Shown piece after piece: positions 34,947 to 46,924 of a DNA stretch of 64,000 nucleotides. The stretch spans positions 372,001 to 436,000 of the forward strand of contig CAJQUW010007880.1 in NCBI GenBank assembly GCA_907163375.1, read 5' to 3'. The number at the start of each line of letters is the position of its first letter. The first letter of the stretch is position 1. Made by a program: the position numbers and the translations under genes. This stretch comes from Prostheceraeus crozeri. Taxonomy: Eukaryota; Platyhelminthes; Polycladida; Euryleptidae. The notes beneath the pieces are model-generated. The model ran no database searches. It was not told the DNA's origin and worked only from the letters and a program-made list of their open reading frames with translations.

Positions 34947-37900
34947 CATGAACCCTAAATGAAACGTTGAAATCGACTGTAGCAACAGCCTACATTATTA
35001 AATCAAACCATGATGCAGCAACTCAACGTCAACGTTCAGAAAACTGATCAAAGATTGTCCTACGTTTATCATTTTCTCTAGAAGAGAGCAATCGCAAATT
35101 ATTGCTATTAGAAAAACGTGTTTCTGCTTCGGAATATAAGTCTGTATGCGTCTTCAAGTGGTGCCGCGATTAATGACCATTGAAACGTATGTACAAATTA
35201 GGGTCTATGGCAGACATTCCTTTTTTGCACTAATTGATATGTTTGACTACAATTTTCCACATTATTAGGCTTCTCTTGCAGACCAATGTCTGTTGATGTT
35301 CTGATAGAACCACACTTCCAGGGTATCACATTGTGGTCGCATCAAAATTAAACAATGGAAGATTCCAGGCTTCAAACAAGCTGCTTCAATTGTCTTCAGA
35401 GAAAGATATGCTTTACGTCACAAGTAAATCGACTTTAAACGAATTTTTTCACATATCTAATAAAAGCTATGTGTTAGTTAACATAATTGACTTAAATAAA
35501 CTTTCAAATTTTGTACTTGAGTTTGCCACCGACTTCTGCTAAAATTTCAAAGTATGCTCGGAAGAATAACTATGAATTTCAATTCTGTACTTTGGTAGGA
35601 AATGACACTATGTCGTTAAATGACGTCATACAGACTAAATATTGAAAAAATTGAAATAATTTGTTACAATTGCAACATTATGAAGCTCTTTCCGAAGTTG
35701 AAGACGTCTGTTGATCATTTAAATATGTCCATTAACTGAGAAATAGACATCAAAAAGTAAAAAAGTAACAGAAAAGGAAAAAACGCAAGAAAACTGTCGA
35801 GCAAAAATCAGCATATTATAGGGATACTCCTATACAGAAGCATTCTAATCTGCATGAAAGAATCTGAAATAAGCACTGAATGTATCAATGCAATTACTGA
35901 GCTTATTATTAAAAACATTCCTGTCGTGTCATTGATCAGTTTGCGATTGACTGACTGCACTTCTATATAGCATCAATCATTACATCCTTCGAAGCTCAAC
36001 AATGCCGGTGCTCTTTTATTTACATTGCAAGTAGATTAAGACAATCATTGGTAGCAGCTATAAAATATTTATGAATATTGTTCCTATATAGCGGAATTCC
36101 CAGACCCAGTGAGCTAATTCTGATAATACGGGACTAACAATTCATCAACACTGATAAATATGAATATGCATTGTCTTGTGAAATTATCCGACTATCTGCA
36201 GAATTAGGAGACGAGAGAAACACAAGACAAGAGACACAGAATCTGCAGAACATCTCGCTTTTATGAATAGTTTCATATCCACGGTATACTTCCTCTGCCG
36301 TTTACTGAGAGTCACAATGACCACCGAGAATATTGCTATCAACTTAAAAAACCATTGTATAAGAACAGTTAACTCCTTCAAGCTGTACTTATATATTTTC
36401 AATTTGAAACCAAAGAAAGATTATAATTCTCTATGGTCTCACAAACCCCACAATTTTCGGACACTTTTCTAGTGGGAAATATGGAAATGAACTCTGGCGG
36501 AAACCAAAATATAGCACCAAACCTTCAATTGCCTACATGTTTAAACTTTACGAGAAGATACCAAAACTAAAGTTGAGCAAAAGTTGTCTACTGTCCAATG
36601 AATTTGAATAAAATATGGAGCTACAAAAGCAAATATTCAAATGATGCTAGATAAAAAAAAATGATTTTCTTGATGAAGCACTGTTTTTCTGAGAGAACTG
36701 TTAATTATTTTTCTAACGATGATGATACTGGCCCTGTTCGTGCTAAAATTCAGTCAGCCGAGTTTTACATCGATTTCATAGTTTGAATCTTTTCAAACGA
36801 CGGTATCGAACTCGATCGATTGTTCTGTCAATTTCGGTGTTATACTCCCGTCTTACTGTCGTTTCTAAACTCGACCGAATATTAAATCGGTTAATTTTCT
36901 ATAGACTTTGTTCATGAACAGGTTTATTCACTTGTTTTTATCGTAATGAAATACTGATCAAAGACGAATGTTCGGAATATGAATTTTCATATGATAGTGC
37001 GATAGGCTCATGGGCTGACATTGGATATTCCATAACCATACAGACTTTATACAAAATGTCAATCTTTACATATTAAAGACTGTGAAGATTACCAGATATA
37101 TGAAGAGAAATTTTGATGAATTATCCATATTCTACCATTCTCCATTGAAGGTAACAACTATTGAATTAGTAACTGAAATTATGATTGAAAGCTATTCTCC
37201 AGTTGAATTAATAGCAACTGACAGTCGGTAAGTCATACAATCATCAGGCACATCAAGAGTGGAAAATTTCTTTTCATAACCATTGACTGACTAAGATAAT
37301 CACTTGACTGAGAATATCATAAGAAAATAGTTCATGAAAATATATGCATCATAATAACCTTCATTTATTCGCTATGTTGAAAAAATTGCATAAGATGAAC
37401 AGCATCTAGAAGCAACTGTGACTCTACTTATCACCATCGAACAGCAAAATCTGAGAAAAAACTGATGTGTCTATATTATATGTTTTCACGGCTGGAAGCC
37501 ACCAATTAGTTTTATCTTTCACGTTCATAACAACAAACTCTGTATAGCAATAAGATAGCAATTACGAAATTCAGCTGCCGCTTCACAGCATTTAGTTGCA
37601 ATGTAAATCATAGAGTCATTAGGTATTGCACATGCAAAGCCAGTCCGACGAAATCCGAAATTCGAAATCCTACAGCAGATGCATCAGTTTGGGACGCTTT
37701 TAGGTTCATAATTTTTCATTTTCTCATTCAACCGAACGGCATTGTAATTGTACAATATCAATTGTATAGAGTTAATATATTTCTTTGATATAAATTCAGA
37801 TAGCAATCAAGTATCTGTCATCATATATTCACTTATCTCACAATTAATTACTAATTATCATTAATTAGTAAGTTAGAACCGCTGTAGTTTAACATGTGAT

Positions 37901-39215
37901 AGTTTGAACCACACAGACTTAATTTGTAAAGTAGCCTGCATGCATTTAGAAATTATGCTATCATCGATCATACTACGAGGATATGCAGTATCATCAGCTC
38001 AAAAATTGTGCATGAAGAACAATATTTGTTCCATAAGCTTGCACGGATAGTATTTAGAAAAGAGATGCCAAGTTAATGAATACTTATTATAATGTTTAGT
38101 GCTGCCGAGAATGAAGTATTCGAATTAAATTGAACGAAATCAACGACATGGCATCATTGACATCACATAGTTTTATCACAATTACACATCTCCAACTGCA
38201 AATTGGAATAAAGCACCAGGAAGAACGAATTACGTAGCCGTAAATAAGAATAAAATATTTACAAGTAGTACATTGTATCAAACAGTTATATACGAATCAA
38301 GCTAATTTAAGCTTCCTACACGAAAAACGCATGTATTACATAAATATTTACACTTATCCCTTAAACACATTGAGGTAATCTCAGCAAGAAGCGCACCAAA
38401 GTTCTGCTGGATAGATAGATAGATAGACAGTGAAATATGCCTTCACTGACTACCAACTAAGTTCAAAAAGCTATAAGTCAATCAATATGGTATCAATCAC
38501 ACATCTTCATGACACATGCATAATTTATGTTCAAAAAATGATTCTACGTATTGTGCATGCTAAATGTATGAATATAGCTGTGATGACAAGACACATTTGC
38601 ATTCATTTATAAAGACCTATACACTTTTTCAAGTAGACTCTTTTAGCGCAGATTATCCAAAGAAGAATTTTTATAATTCAAGACTGATGCATCAGTTTTC
38701 AGAATTGATAATTTTTAGATAATAATGATAATTATGTTATTCAATTTGAATAATCAATGTTTTATCAGTTATTAATTATTATCAAACTCCCTTCCTATCT
38801 CCACTATGTTGAACTATGCGTTCTACATTTTCTAATGTAGAACGGAATTTCTATGAATCAAAATACATGTAATCCAATGGGCTACCGTGCTACATTTTTT
38901 TACCCTACAATGCACCCAAATTGCAAGTAAGCTTAGATGATATCTTGGGTATAGATAATAAGGCTACACCTCATGCAAATGCCAGTTAAATATCGGTTCA
39001 CTTGAAATTCAAATGAAGGAAATGCACATAGAAGTAGATAATAGTACTTTCTATGGTATTGTTAATTTCTATGGAAATGCATGACATCAATATTGGATAG
39101 GCTATCTACTAGGACTTTGGATGCCATGGAAAGCCAACCACGTTTGTGTTCTTAGCAGATTGTCTATATCGTCACTGGTCCATAGAGTTCATTGACATTT
39201 CTTGATCGTTTGATA
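34947..39215. other. Intron 1 of fascin, nothing identified
   Basis: Very AT-rich intron sequence with no supported gene or complete element. A short GATA microsatellite lies at about 38411-38428 and a small TTCTACATTTTCTAATGTAGAA hairpin at about 38820-38843. Confidence 0.4.
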
Positions 39216-39323
39216 ATAGTGATATAACTACTCCATCTGTACTACCATAGAAAGATGTAGCACTCGGCTTCGCCTCGTGCTACATTTTCTGTGGTAGTAC
39301 AGATGTCGTAGTTATATCACTAT
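39216..39323. repeat. 108-bp palindrome (foldback)
   Basis: The left arm, ATAGTGATATAACTACTCCA through CCATAGAAAGATGTAGCAC, pairs with the right arm, GTGCTACATTTTCTGTGG through GTAGTTATATCACTAT, around a short CG-rich centre (TCGGCTTCGCCTC). About 45 bases pair on each side with few mismatches. It could extrude as a cruciform or be a small foldback transposon. It lies 1.3 kb inside intron 1 from the fascin exon 1 donor. Confidence 0.8.
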
Positions 39324-40600
39324 AATGTAATCGATGATTATCACTTTTAAGATTTATTAGAAACACTACTTCATGTACAGTGAAAGCTGCTAACTTTCCG
39401 AAATCCAACATTCTCAACTCTATTAGCTTTCCTCAGATCTGTCTCATATTCATAACTAGCAGCTTGCAACGTCATGCGTCTCCCTATTCAAGTCAGTTTT
39501 TCTAGTCGAGATAAGGAAAACTCATCATCGCTTCCTTGTTCGTGGGTTGACTCATGCAGCAGACACCAACTGCCAAAATCTGCGAGCTCTGACATTGAAG
39601 ACTGAGTAGTCTATGAGTAGCTGCATGACTCAGCCGTGCATGTTGCAAAGGAAAGAGATTAGTAAAACAACTACCCGACAAGTTTTGTATAGTCAAATGA
39701 TAACAAGTTAATGGTTATCAAAAGATAAGCATTTTATCTATCCAGTATCATCAACTGAGGTAGCGACTGCGCTTTGTTCAATGAAACTTACATATTTGAT
39801 GCAAAAACAATTGGTTTCATGTTATGTCGTAGATGTGAATTCCCTCGGGCATAGATATCCATTTGCATTATTCATATAACATTCTTAAAATCAACAGTGA
39901 TTTATCATTACATGCACATCTTTTGATAAATAGACTAAGTTTACATAATGTCTCTAGAAAAATGATGTCTTTAACCTTTCTCTATCTCTAAAAGATCAAA
40001 TTTGGTGTAGCGAATCGATTGAAACCTGTAACAAAGGAGGAGCTCGAATGCATTACTTGTAGATGCTCTAAGTCTCATCCTCGAAAATTAAATACTGATT
40101 ATTTGACAATGTATGGTCACTATCTATTCTAAGCTGCATGCAATACATCAAACTGAGGAATTTGACTAGAAAACTACGGGTGCAGTCCAGGAATCGAACT
40201 CATTTGAACTGCAGATGACACCTAGGCTCCCGTATGGAGGCTTCCTCCTCACATTTGTCAATATTCGAAAACTGGAGGACTCCAAGTGACTGGACTTTTG
40301 AGAAAGTCGATAAATTTAGGAACCTGTCCATAAATCTTGACTACGGCGCACCTGCTCTAGACAGATTCTCTAGTATAAAAAAAAATTTAGAACTACTGAG
40401 TATATCCATTGAAAGTCAATAATTAGCTTTTCGTTTGAGGCAAAATTGTGATAAAATGTAGTTCTTCTTTTAGCAACCTTCTTGGTTTTGCTTTAATGTC
40501 ATAACTTCCGAAAATAGTGATACCGAGCAGTCGAGGCAGACCTCAAGATCACTGTTCAGAAATGTTGTCAAATTTAACCAGATAACTATGATATACCTCA
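39324..40600. other. Start of fascin intron 1
   Basis: Intron sequence directly after the exon 1 donor. The 62-codon plus-strand frame at 40234-40422 has no recognisable motif. No splicing enhancer or regulatory site can be named with confidence. Confidence 0.35.
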
Positions 40601-40601
40601 C

Positions 40602-41451
40602 CTTGTCTGACAGATGCGTACTTCCCATTGAATGCTTTCACAGCAACTTGAGCATAACTGTCTTCCAGAACAAAAAGTTCATCTTTTCCAGCTGTCTTAT
40701 TCCTGGTCTTCATTGTACCGTTTGCACCGATGAAAGTCAAATATCGGCCATTCGCATCCCGAAAAGCGAGGCCAGGATTTACTCCACACTTCACTGTAAG
40801 CTGATAATTTGTTTCTGATGATGGTTCATTTACAAGACTGCCATCGAATTTCAGATATCGTCCATCACATGTTCTCACTGCTACCAACCCACTTCGGCAT
40901 TCGAGAGTGATAAGAGATTCATGAGTCCATGGAATTGTCTTGGTGCCATGGATCTCGTCATCTTGCAAGTGTGCGTATCGTTGACGATTTAAGTTCTTAA
41001 CATGCACTTGCGGATGGACTGCCAACTGAATTCCCCACCATAAAGGAGTCTTGGAGAAGCAGCGAAGATGATCGTCGGCGCCTGATAAATATAAACCATA
41101 TTCTGAGTGTTTAAATGCCCATTTCCCAGAACCTTTTTGACAATACTCTATCTGAAATCGCTCCTCGAGTCCAGGCGATTCACTTTCACAAGAAACAACA
41201 CCGTTTTTATCGGAAGAAAGAAAACGTCCGAGATGACTTTTCAAATAAACATAGTCCTCCTGTGGATCAGGCACAAGCACCCAAATTTGCCTCTTCTTTA
41301 ACAAACTTCCCGAAACATTGAGTTTGAAGTTAAATGGTTCCGCCGTTAGATATTTCCCATCTGAGTTCATTATCCCAACTTGCCATTTCAACGATACAAA
41401 TGGATCTTGGAAAGATTTCGTTCCCGTTCCATGCGGAGTAGCACCATTCAT
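40602..41451 (-). CDS. Fascin exon 1 (start codon, beta-trefoils 1 and 2)
   Basis: Fascin cross-links actin filaments into tight parallel bundles in filopodia, bristles and similar protrusions. This exon encodes about 283 residues. Trefoil 1 is visible as WQVGIMNSDGKYLTAEPFNF, LLKKRQIWVL and YLKSHLGRFLSSDKNG. Trefoil 2 shows VHPQVHVKNLNRQRYAHLQD, DEIHGTKTIPWTHESLITLE and CDGRYLKFDG. Trefoil 3 starts with AFRDANGRYLTFIGANG and KDELFVLEDSYAQV. The donor CAAG|GTGAGG at 40602/40601 follows YASVRQ, the same place as in the human gene. I chose ATG 41451 (MNGATPHG; fly fascin also starts MNG). An in-frame ATG at 41496 would add 15 unconserved residues. The Ser that corresponds to human Ser39, the PKC site in SSLKKKQIW, is Leu here (SLLKKRQIW). 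Confidence 0.95.
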
Positions 41452-41559
41452 GATGGAATTATAACGAATAGATCGATTCGAATGGTATGTTATCAAAATA
41501 AATAGTAGCGATCACTTGAGATAGACACCACAGTGACCAACAGCTCACGATCACGGCGT

Positions 41560-41735
41560 ACAATCACAGACTGAAAAGCGTAGCTGCTTTGTGAGAATCA
41601 ATAGGCGGTTTCCCTCCTTTTCATGGCGTGCGCGTTGCGTAGACGGAAAGAGAAACGAAGTAACGAGACAGGCCGATATTTCCCCGTGTTAGGCCGCCTG
41701 TCATGAAAGGCGAAAACCACGCCCTGTATTGGTTG
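41560..41735 (-). promoter_or_regulatory. Candidate fascin core promoter
   Basis: Reading toward the gene, an inverted CCAAT box (ATTGG at 41728-41732) lies about 155 bases above TTTTCAGTCTG. This has the arthropod-style initiator TCAGTC, which would put the start at about 41572. AGCTGT sits 28-33 bases downstream and matches the DPE consensus RGWYVT at five of six positions. The implied 5' UTR is about 120 bases. This stretch is less AT-rich than its surroundings. No TATA box sits at the right distance; the TATAAA at about 41843 is too far up. Confidence 0.4.
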
Positions 41736-42269
41736 ATTATTCAATGGAAACTGATGGTGTTCGTCTTTATGTTTCACAGAGAAAAAATAAAAATCAAAAG
41801 TTAACACGCGCTTGTGTAACAAACCCGCTTCCGTTTTGTTTATAAGTAGTGCTTCTGTAAACGGGTGTTTATAATATCAAATTCTTAGCTTAGTTGGCTC
41901 TAGCAAGGATTAAAAGTAATTTAAAATGAAATTAATTTTCTCAATCAAATATTCATTGAAATTGCATTCTAAAACAAACAACCAATCAATTATTAGAATC
42001 GGATTTCATAGTAGATATACACCGATTATAGATTATACGTGCAATCAATAAATTGAATTTGGATTTCACACCTATCAATCTATCGATAATGGAATATGTT
42101 GAGGATAAATGTGTAAAAAAAGTCAATTTTCTAAATCTTTATCATTTTTAAAAACCAAAATCTATATCGATGTCCTTATCTACAATATATAAAATATCCA
42201 CTAATCCCGCATCCGCATAGATATGCGAAATATCGCTTGACAGTAACTCATCATGCGAAGACTATACTT

Positions 42270-42485
42270 TTTGCCATAGTTGTTGTCGCAACCGGCACGG
42301 TTGTTGGCAATACAAGATTTCTACAAGCTCTATGATCACTGCGTCATTCTCATATCTAATGGAAACATCTGCACGTCATAGCATTCATTTGACAAAGAGA
42401 GAATTCTAAACCTTCAAAACTGGCATAGTTGTTGGCACAACCAGCACACTTGTTGTCAATGAACAATTCGCTATAGAAAATTCGT
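42270..42485 (+). repeat. Two copies of a 40-bp motif with internal dyad
   Basis: TTGCCATAGTTGTTGTCGCA continuing ACCGGCACGGTTGTTGGCAA (about 42273-42312) and a second copy GGCATAGTTGTTGGCACAAC (about 42422-42465) share one 40-base pattern. Two further copies lie in the opposite orientation at about 45556-45720. The element they belong to is unknown. Confidence 0.6.
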
Positions 42486-42826
42486 CTCTATGATTGAGAC
42501 TGTCTGATACAGTGAACGTGGACTATAAAAATTAGACCAATGCGTGTGAAAAAACAGGGCTGAGAATGGGCCGAGTAAACTGGCAACGAGGTTGAAATCT
42601 TCGCTTCTTTTGAGTGTCTTTCCTGCTTAGTTACTTAAACTGACGCTTTTAAATGCGCTCTCCTATTGGGTTGGTCATCATATTTTTGCTAGAGCATGCA
42701 TGACCATGGATTTTTTATCGTGCTGGAACGTTGAGTTAATTATTACATTAGGGAAAACGAATTTGCTTATCGTGATCATCCTTTCTTGGGTGAACTTTAT
42801 GACGTTTGCACAGATAATTTCCATAG

Positions 42827-43291
42827 CTAAAAATGCGATTTTATGTTTAAGACGCGGGGCATGACTTTCATGAACAACTTGTGTACATGACTTAAAAGGC
42901 TTATAGTGCGTAATTTTTTTGTTAGAGCGTACAAAAAAGTGTTCTTTTTGTAAATGACAGCCTCTCTGAAGGTTTGAAGCACTTTGCCTGTTGAGAGGAT
43001 AGCATTGAATAACTGTAACAGGGCATTGACTATTGGTTCGCCGCCAGCTTTTAGGAATTCAGAATAGATATTGTCAATACGAGGACTTGTCCCGTTCTTC
43101 ATTTGGCTAGTCGCTGAGGTGATTTCGCATCTTAGGATGGGTTTGATGTCATCGCACGGCGAATCTTGAACATGCATTGGAATGACTTAGTCTTCATAAA
43201 GGTCTTCGTAGAACTGTGCCCAACGTTCGAGAATATCCTCTTTATTGGTTAGGACATTACCATGGTCATCTTCTATGCCCTCAGCTGATGG
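42827..43291 (-). pseudogene. RTE-like LINE fragment (reverse transcriptase N-terminal part)
   Basis: The upstream frame at about 43291-43190 reads EGIEDDHGNVLTNKEDILER and WAQFYEDLYED, the linker before RT in RTE-type elements. The frame 43177-42827 continues with SATSQMKNGTSPRIDNIYSE, FLKAGGEPIVNALLQLFNAI and LRTISLLSHVHKLFMKV (RT motifs 1-2). No YADD box follows, so only about 150 codons are left. Several frame changes are present. The element is on the same strand as fascin but lies upstream of it. Confidence 0.8.
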
Positions 43292-43786
43292 ATTTTGGTT
43301 TCACTTTTAGCAGATTATTGAGCTAAGGTAATCTGAATCATAATCAATCTTGTCTCATGTAGTGTTTTGTGGGATGGAAACTTACTTCAAAAATTACATA
43401 AATGAAAGCTATTTCCAATTAGCATTGAAATACATATACTCTTTTTGAAAGCACCTCATGCACGTGCATCTAGATACTTTTTCGTCATCCCTGAAAATGG
43501 AATTTACAATACGAAGCAAACAAGATCCATCATATTTTCGCTTTCGGTATGATAATATGGATGGAAATGCTTAATCAATGTGAGCAAAATTTAAAATGCT
43601 ACCTTGATAATTCATATACACCAAAGTAGATAGATAACCGTCCTGTTTGAAAAACTAAGTATGAATTGCAAGTTAGCAATTAACTTGACAATTAAGTTGT
43701 TTTCTAAGTTGCAATGACGGTCAACTCTTACATACATTACACAAAATCACCTGAAATCACCCTGCATTATGATTCTCAATCTTTTT

Positions 43787-45501
43787 CAGGGTTTCTACCG
43801 AAACTGGAAAACCATTTTCCAGGATTTCCAGGATAAATTCAAAGAAATTCCAGAATACATGATTAGGTCTCGGATTTATATCGGGGAGACAGCTACCCCC
43901 CATTTTGACTACGCTGGTTCGAATGGTTTTTTCTCTATCAACGGTTGCTAGGGAACGCTTTTTAGCATAATTTAAGGTATTTCCAAAACTCAGTTGAGGA
44001 AACTTAGCACTGTTTCCAGATCATTTCCGATCGTGATATTTTTCACATTGGTTGATTGTTTGGAGCAGCTTACAGATGCTTCAGCAACAAAAACGAAATA
44101 CGTGAAATTTACGAGAAACGTCAACTTATGTGGAAAAATTATTATCCTAGCCCTATTAATACGCAAAGTATCAAACAAAAATCATGCTGAAAAGGGAACT
44201 ACTTTGGAAATTATTAGTAGAAATGACTATGCCACGAAGATGTCCGTCAGATCAGAATTGGCACCCTCTCCTACATTAACAAGCTTGCTATTTGATTAAC
44301 AAAATCAGAATCACTAAACACACGTAAGTTTCCTCGATAGGATTCGATTCATACATCCCATACACTCAAAATATTAGTGTGTTGCATCTAACATGAGAAC
44401 ATGGAAAACGAGTCTGCTGCTAAATATCAAAACTTTGTTTAACCAGAATTATCGTAAAATCTTTTTAAATGCTAAAACAGCATTATGAAAAATCTTTTGT
44501 TTGTGAGGTTAAATCATCCTCAAGAACAATGTTTTGTACATATGAATGTAAATAAAAATACGCATGGAATTACTTGAAACAATTGTTACATTTTCTTATT
44601 ATCATTAGCGACAAAAACAAAAAATGGAAACAAGTGTATCTCCCATTTACCATGGGAATATAACAATCAGAAATGTCAAGGACGAGGACCACAACTGTAT
44701 AAAAACTGTGGAATTATAGCTGATTAAGAAGCTGGTGTGAAAATCATTAACCCTTTCGCATAGTTGATTTGCCACTTAAGTTGCCATACTCATCGATCAG
44801 AATGCATGAAGTTTGGTGATTGGAGCAACAGAGTAGATGCATGTGCTGACTACTGGTTTCACCTAATTTTGGCATCATTTATCTACATAATTTTTGACTT
44901 CATAACTTTGAATTTTTTCAAAAATCGAGATGAACAGGCTAAAGAAAACCTAGTGGATATGTAAAGCGGACATAAAACTAAGGGATTATGTATATATTTC
45001 CTCATTATGTACTAAGATGCAAAGACACCTACAATGTGATAGTCGATCAGAAAGGGTTAATTGATTGTAAACTAAATTAGCTGTTGACAATGCATGCTAT
45101 TTCAAAATTAAAATCAAGGAAAAGGAACTAAAGCTGCAATTTCGCTGCTTTTAAAGCAGCAGCCATGTTGTTCAGTTCGTTAATTTGGTCTTGCAACTTT
45201 GAACTTTCATGTTCGATGGATTGCAGTTCGATATCCATTTCATTTTTCAAATTTGGAATGATGTATAAGACTAATCATGAAAACATTTTTGATATCGCAT
45301 GGAAATCAGACTAGCAACATTCTTTTCAAAGCCACACAATTTGTTTTTCAATCAACATGCATTTTTACAAGTGAGATCGATGTCACAGATCATATATGCT
45401 TGGCTACAAATAAGCTTTTTCCAGGCTATTTCAAGGATTTCCAGGTGCCGGTTTCGTTTTCCAGGACTTTTCCAGGCTTTCCAGGACCTGTAGTAACTCT
45501 G
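43787..45501. mobile_element. Decayed hAT element, CAGGGTTTCTAC ends
   Basis: The left end CAGGGTTTCTACCGAAACTG and inverted right end CAGAGTTACTACAGGTCCTG are similar. Both are followed by repeated TTTCCAGGA-like motifs (43814-43835 and 45416-45490). The flanks share only CTTTTT (43781-43786 and 45502-45507), so an 8-bp duplication is not exact. A coiled-coil C-terminal coding remnant lies near the right end. Length is about 1.7 kb. The hAT assignment rests on end shape and the coding remnant and is moderate. Confidence 0.6.
45128..45257 (-). pseudogene. C-terminal coiled-coil coding remnant of the hAT-like element
   Basis: On the minus strand, ending at the TAG 45130-45128, a frame reads PNLKNEMDIELQSIEHESSK followed by LQDQINELNNMAAALKAAKL. 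It is a charged amphipathic helix of the type found at the C terminus of some hAT-family and related transposon proteins. It is too short to appear as a long open frame. I see no other part of the protein nearby. Confidence 0.5.
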
Positions 45502-45549
45502 CTTTTTATGATTATCATGATATCCATCATTTCAAGTGAAGATATCTGA

Positions 45550-45722
45550 ACTACTGCCAACAACTGTGCTGGTTTTGACAACAGCAATGCCGCTTTTAAG
45601 ATGTTGTGAAAAGACATGTCAATAACTATGACTCTTCTGCCAATAGCCAATATGTTGATTTAAAGAAGATATTTAAAGACTGCCAACAACTATGCTGGTT
45701 GAGACAACAGCTGTGGCAAAGG
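45550..45722 (-). repeat. Two inverted copies of the 40-bp dyad motif
   Basis: TGCCAACAACTGTGCTGGTT (about 45557) and TGCCAACAACTATGCTGGTT (about 45680), each followed by a GACAACA block, are the reverse complements of the motif pair at 42270-42485. The spacing inside each pair is about 125-150 bases. Confidence 0.6.
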
Positions 45723-46120
45723 GTATATTTTCGGACATTCATTTGGGTTTGAAGGTCAATACTATATTATTAACATCCATAAAATAAACAACGTAATCAT
45801 GTATTACAGCGATGGGGTAATGACTTTTGTTAGAAAAATTGACTGAATGTCATCACAGTGGAAAGAGCTCGGCCGCCGATTTCAAAGAAAGTCCTTCTTA
45901 ACTTCATAACTGTTTTAAGCTCAGTTAATTCACGGAAAATAGTCTGTAACAACGCCTGTTAACTATTGGACAGTCAGCATAGATTTGTAAATGGGGCTGA
46001 ATTTACCCACCAATCCCGGGCGCATTTTTCAAAAATATTCAAGCTCAGCCCGCTCGGTTCAAGTTTTGCGATGCACAGGTAGGGCCGCCAATGCGTTGTG
46101 GCAAAAGGGGCACTTTACAG

Positions 46121-46872
46121 CAGGGATGCGGAGTCCTATCATTTTGATAGGACTCCGACTCCGGGGGTTGATAGGACTCCGGCTTTTGATAGGACTCCGA
46201 CTCCGAGTGGAAAGTATATAAAGCGTAGCTTTTTTTCAAAATAAACTGGCAACCTACATCATAGATCATTATAGGCTTACTTGAACCTATTTTTAGTGAT
46301 CATTGATGTATCAATTATCAATCATTTTCGATGAAAGTTTATCAGATGTCGCTTTAAGTTGGATGCATACGACTCGGCTCCTCCCATCTTGTTGATGTGT
46401 GCTTCACACGGGTTTTCTCCAGTCTCTATCACGCAGGAAAATCCCTTCCCCTCTTCAAAAATATGGCTACACTTTCGATTTTAATATGCGCTTTAGAGGA
46501 GCCATCACACACGATTAGCGTCAGGTTAAGCGGTAATGTTCTCAAACAAGCTAGTATTTCATTTTTGTCTTTGATGTGACCTTTGTTGCATAGGTATGAT
46601 CGAGGCTAGGAAGACTGGTCTTCTCTACTAAATCACAGAGTGAAAAGACAATCCTTTTTTCACTATCACGGTTCATTCCCTCAACTATTACAAGCTCTGC
46701 ATGCAGCAGTTTCTCTGTACTTTTGTTTGAGGGAGAACGTTGACATCAAGACAGTGACTGCTATGCACGAGAATAAATAATTTGTTTGTATTATAGTTCG
46801 GGTCTAGCTATAGGCCGGAGTCCTATCAACCGACTCCAGCAAAAATTATAGGACTCCGACTCCGCATCCCTG
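46121..46872. mobile_element. hAT MITE copy 1, CAGGGATGCGGAGTCC family
   Basis: The ends CAGGGATGCGGAGTCCTATC and, inverted, CAGGGATGCGGAGTCGGAGT face each other over 752 bases. The flanking octamers are CTTTACAG (46113-46120) and CTTTGCAG (46873-46880), an 8-bp target duplication with one change. The subterminal zones repeat TGATAGGACTCCGACTCCG. The inside has no convincing coding region. A second copy lies at 54760-55360. The two share most internal sequence, but copy 1 holds about 150 extra bases at about 46416-46588. Confidence 0.9.
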
Positions 46873-46924
46873 CTTTGCAGTTACACCGTGCCCGCGAGTA
46901 AAAAGTGAGGTATTCAGTCTATTG

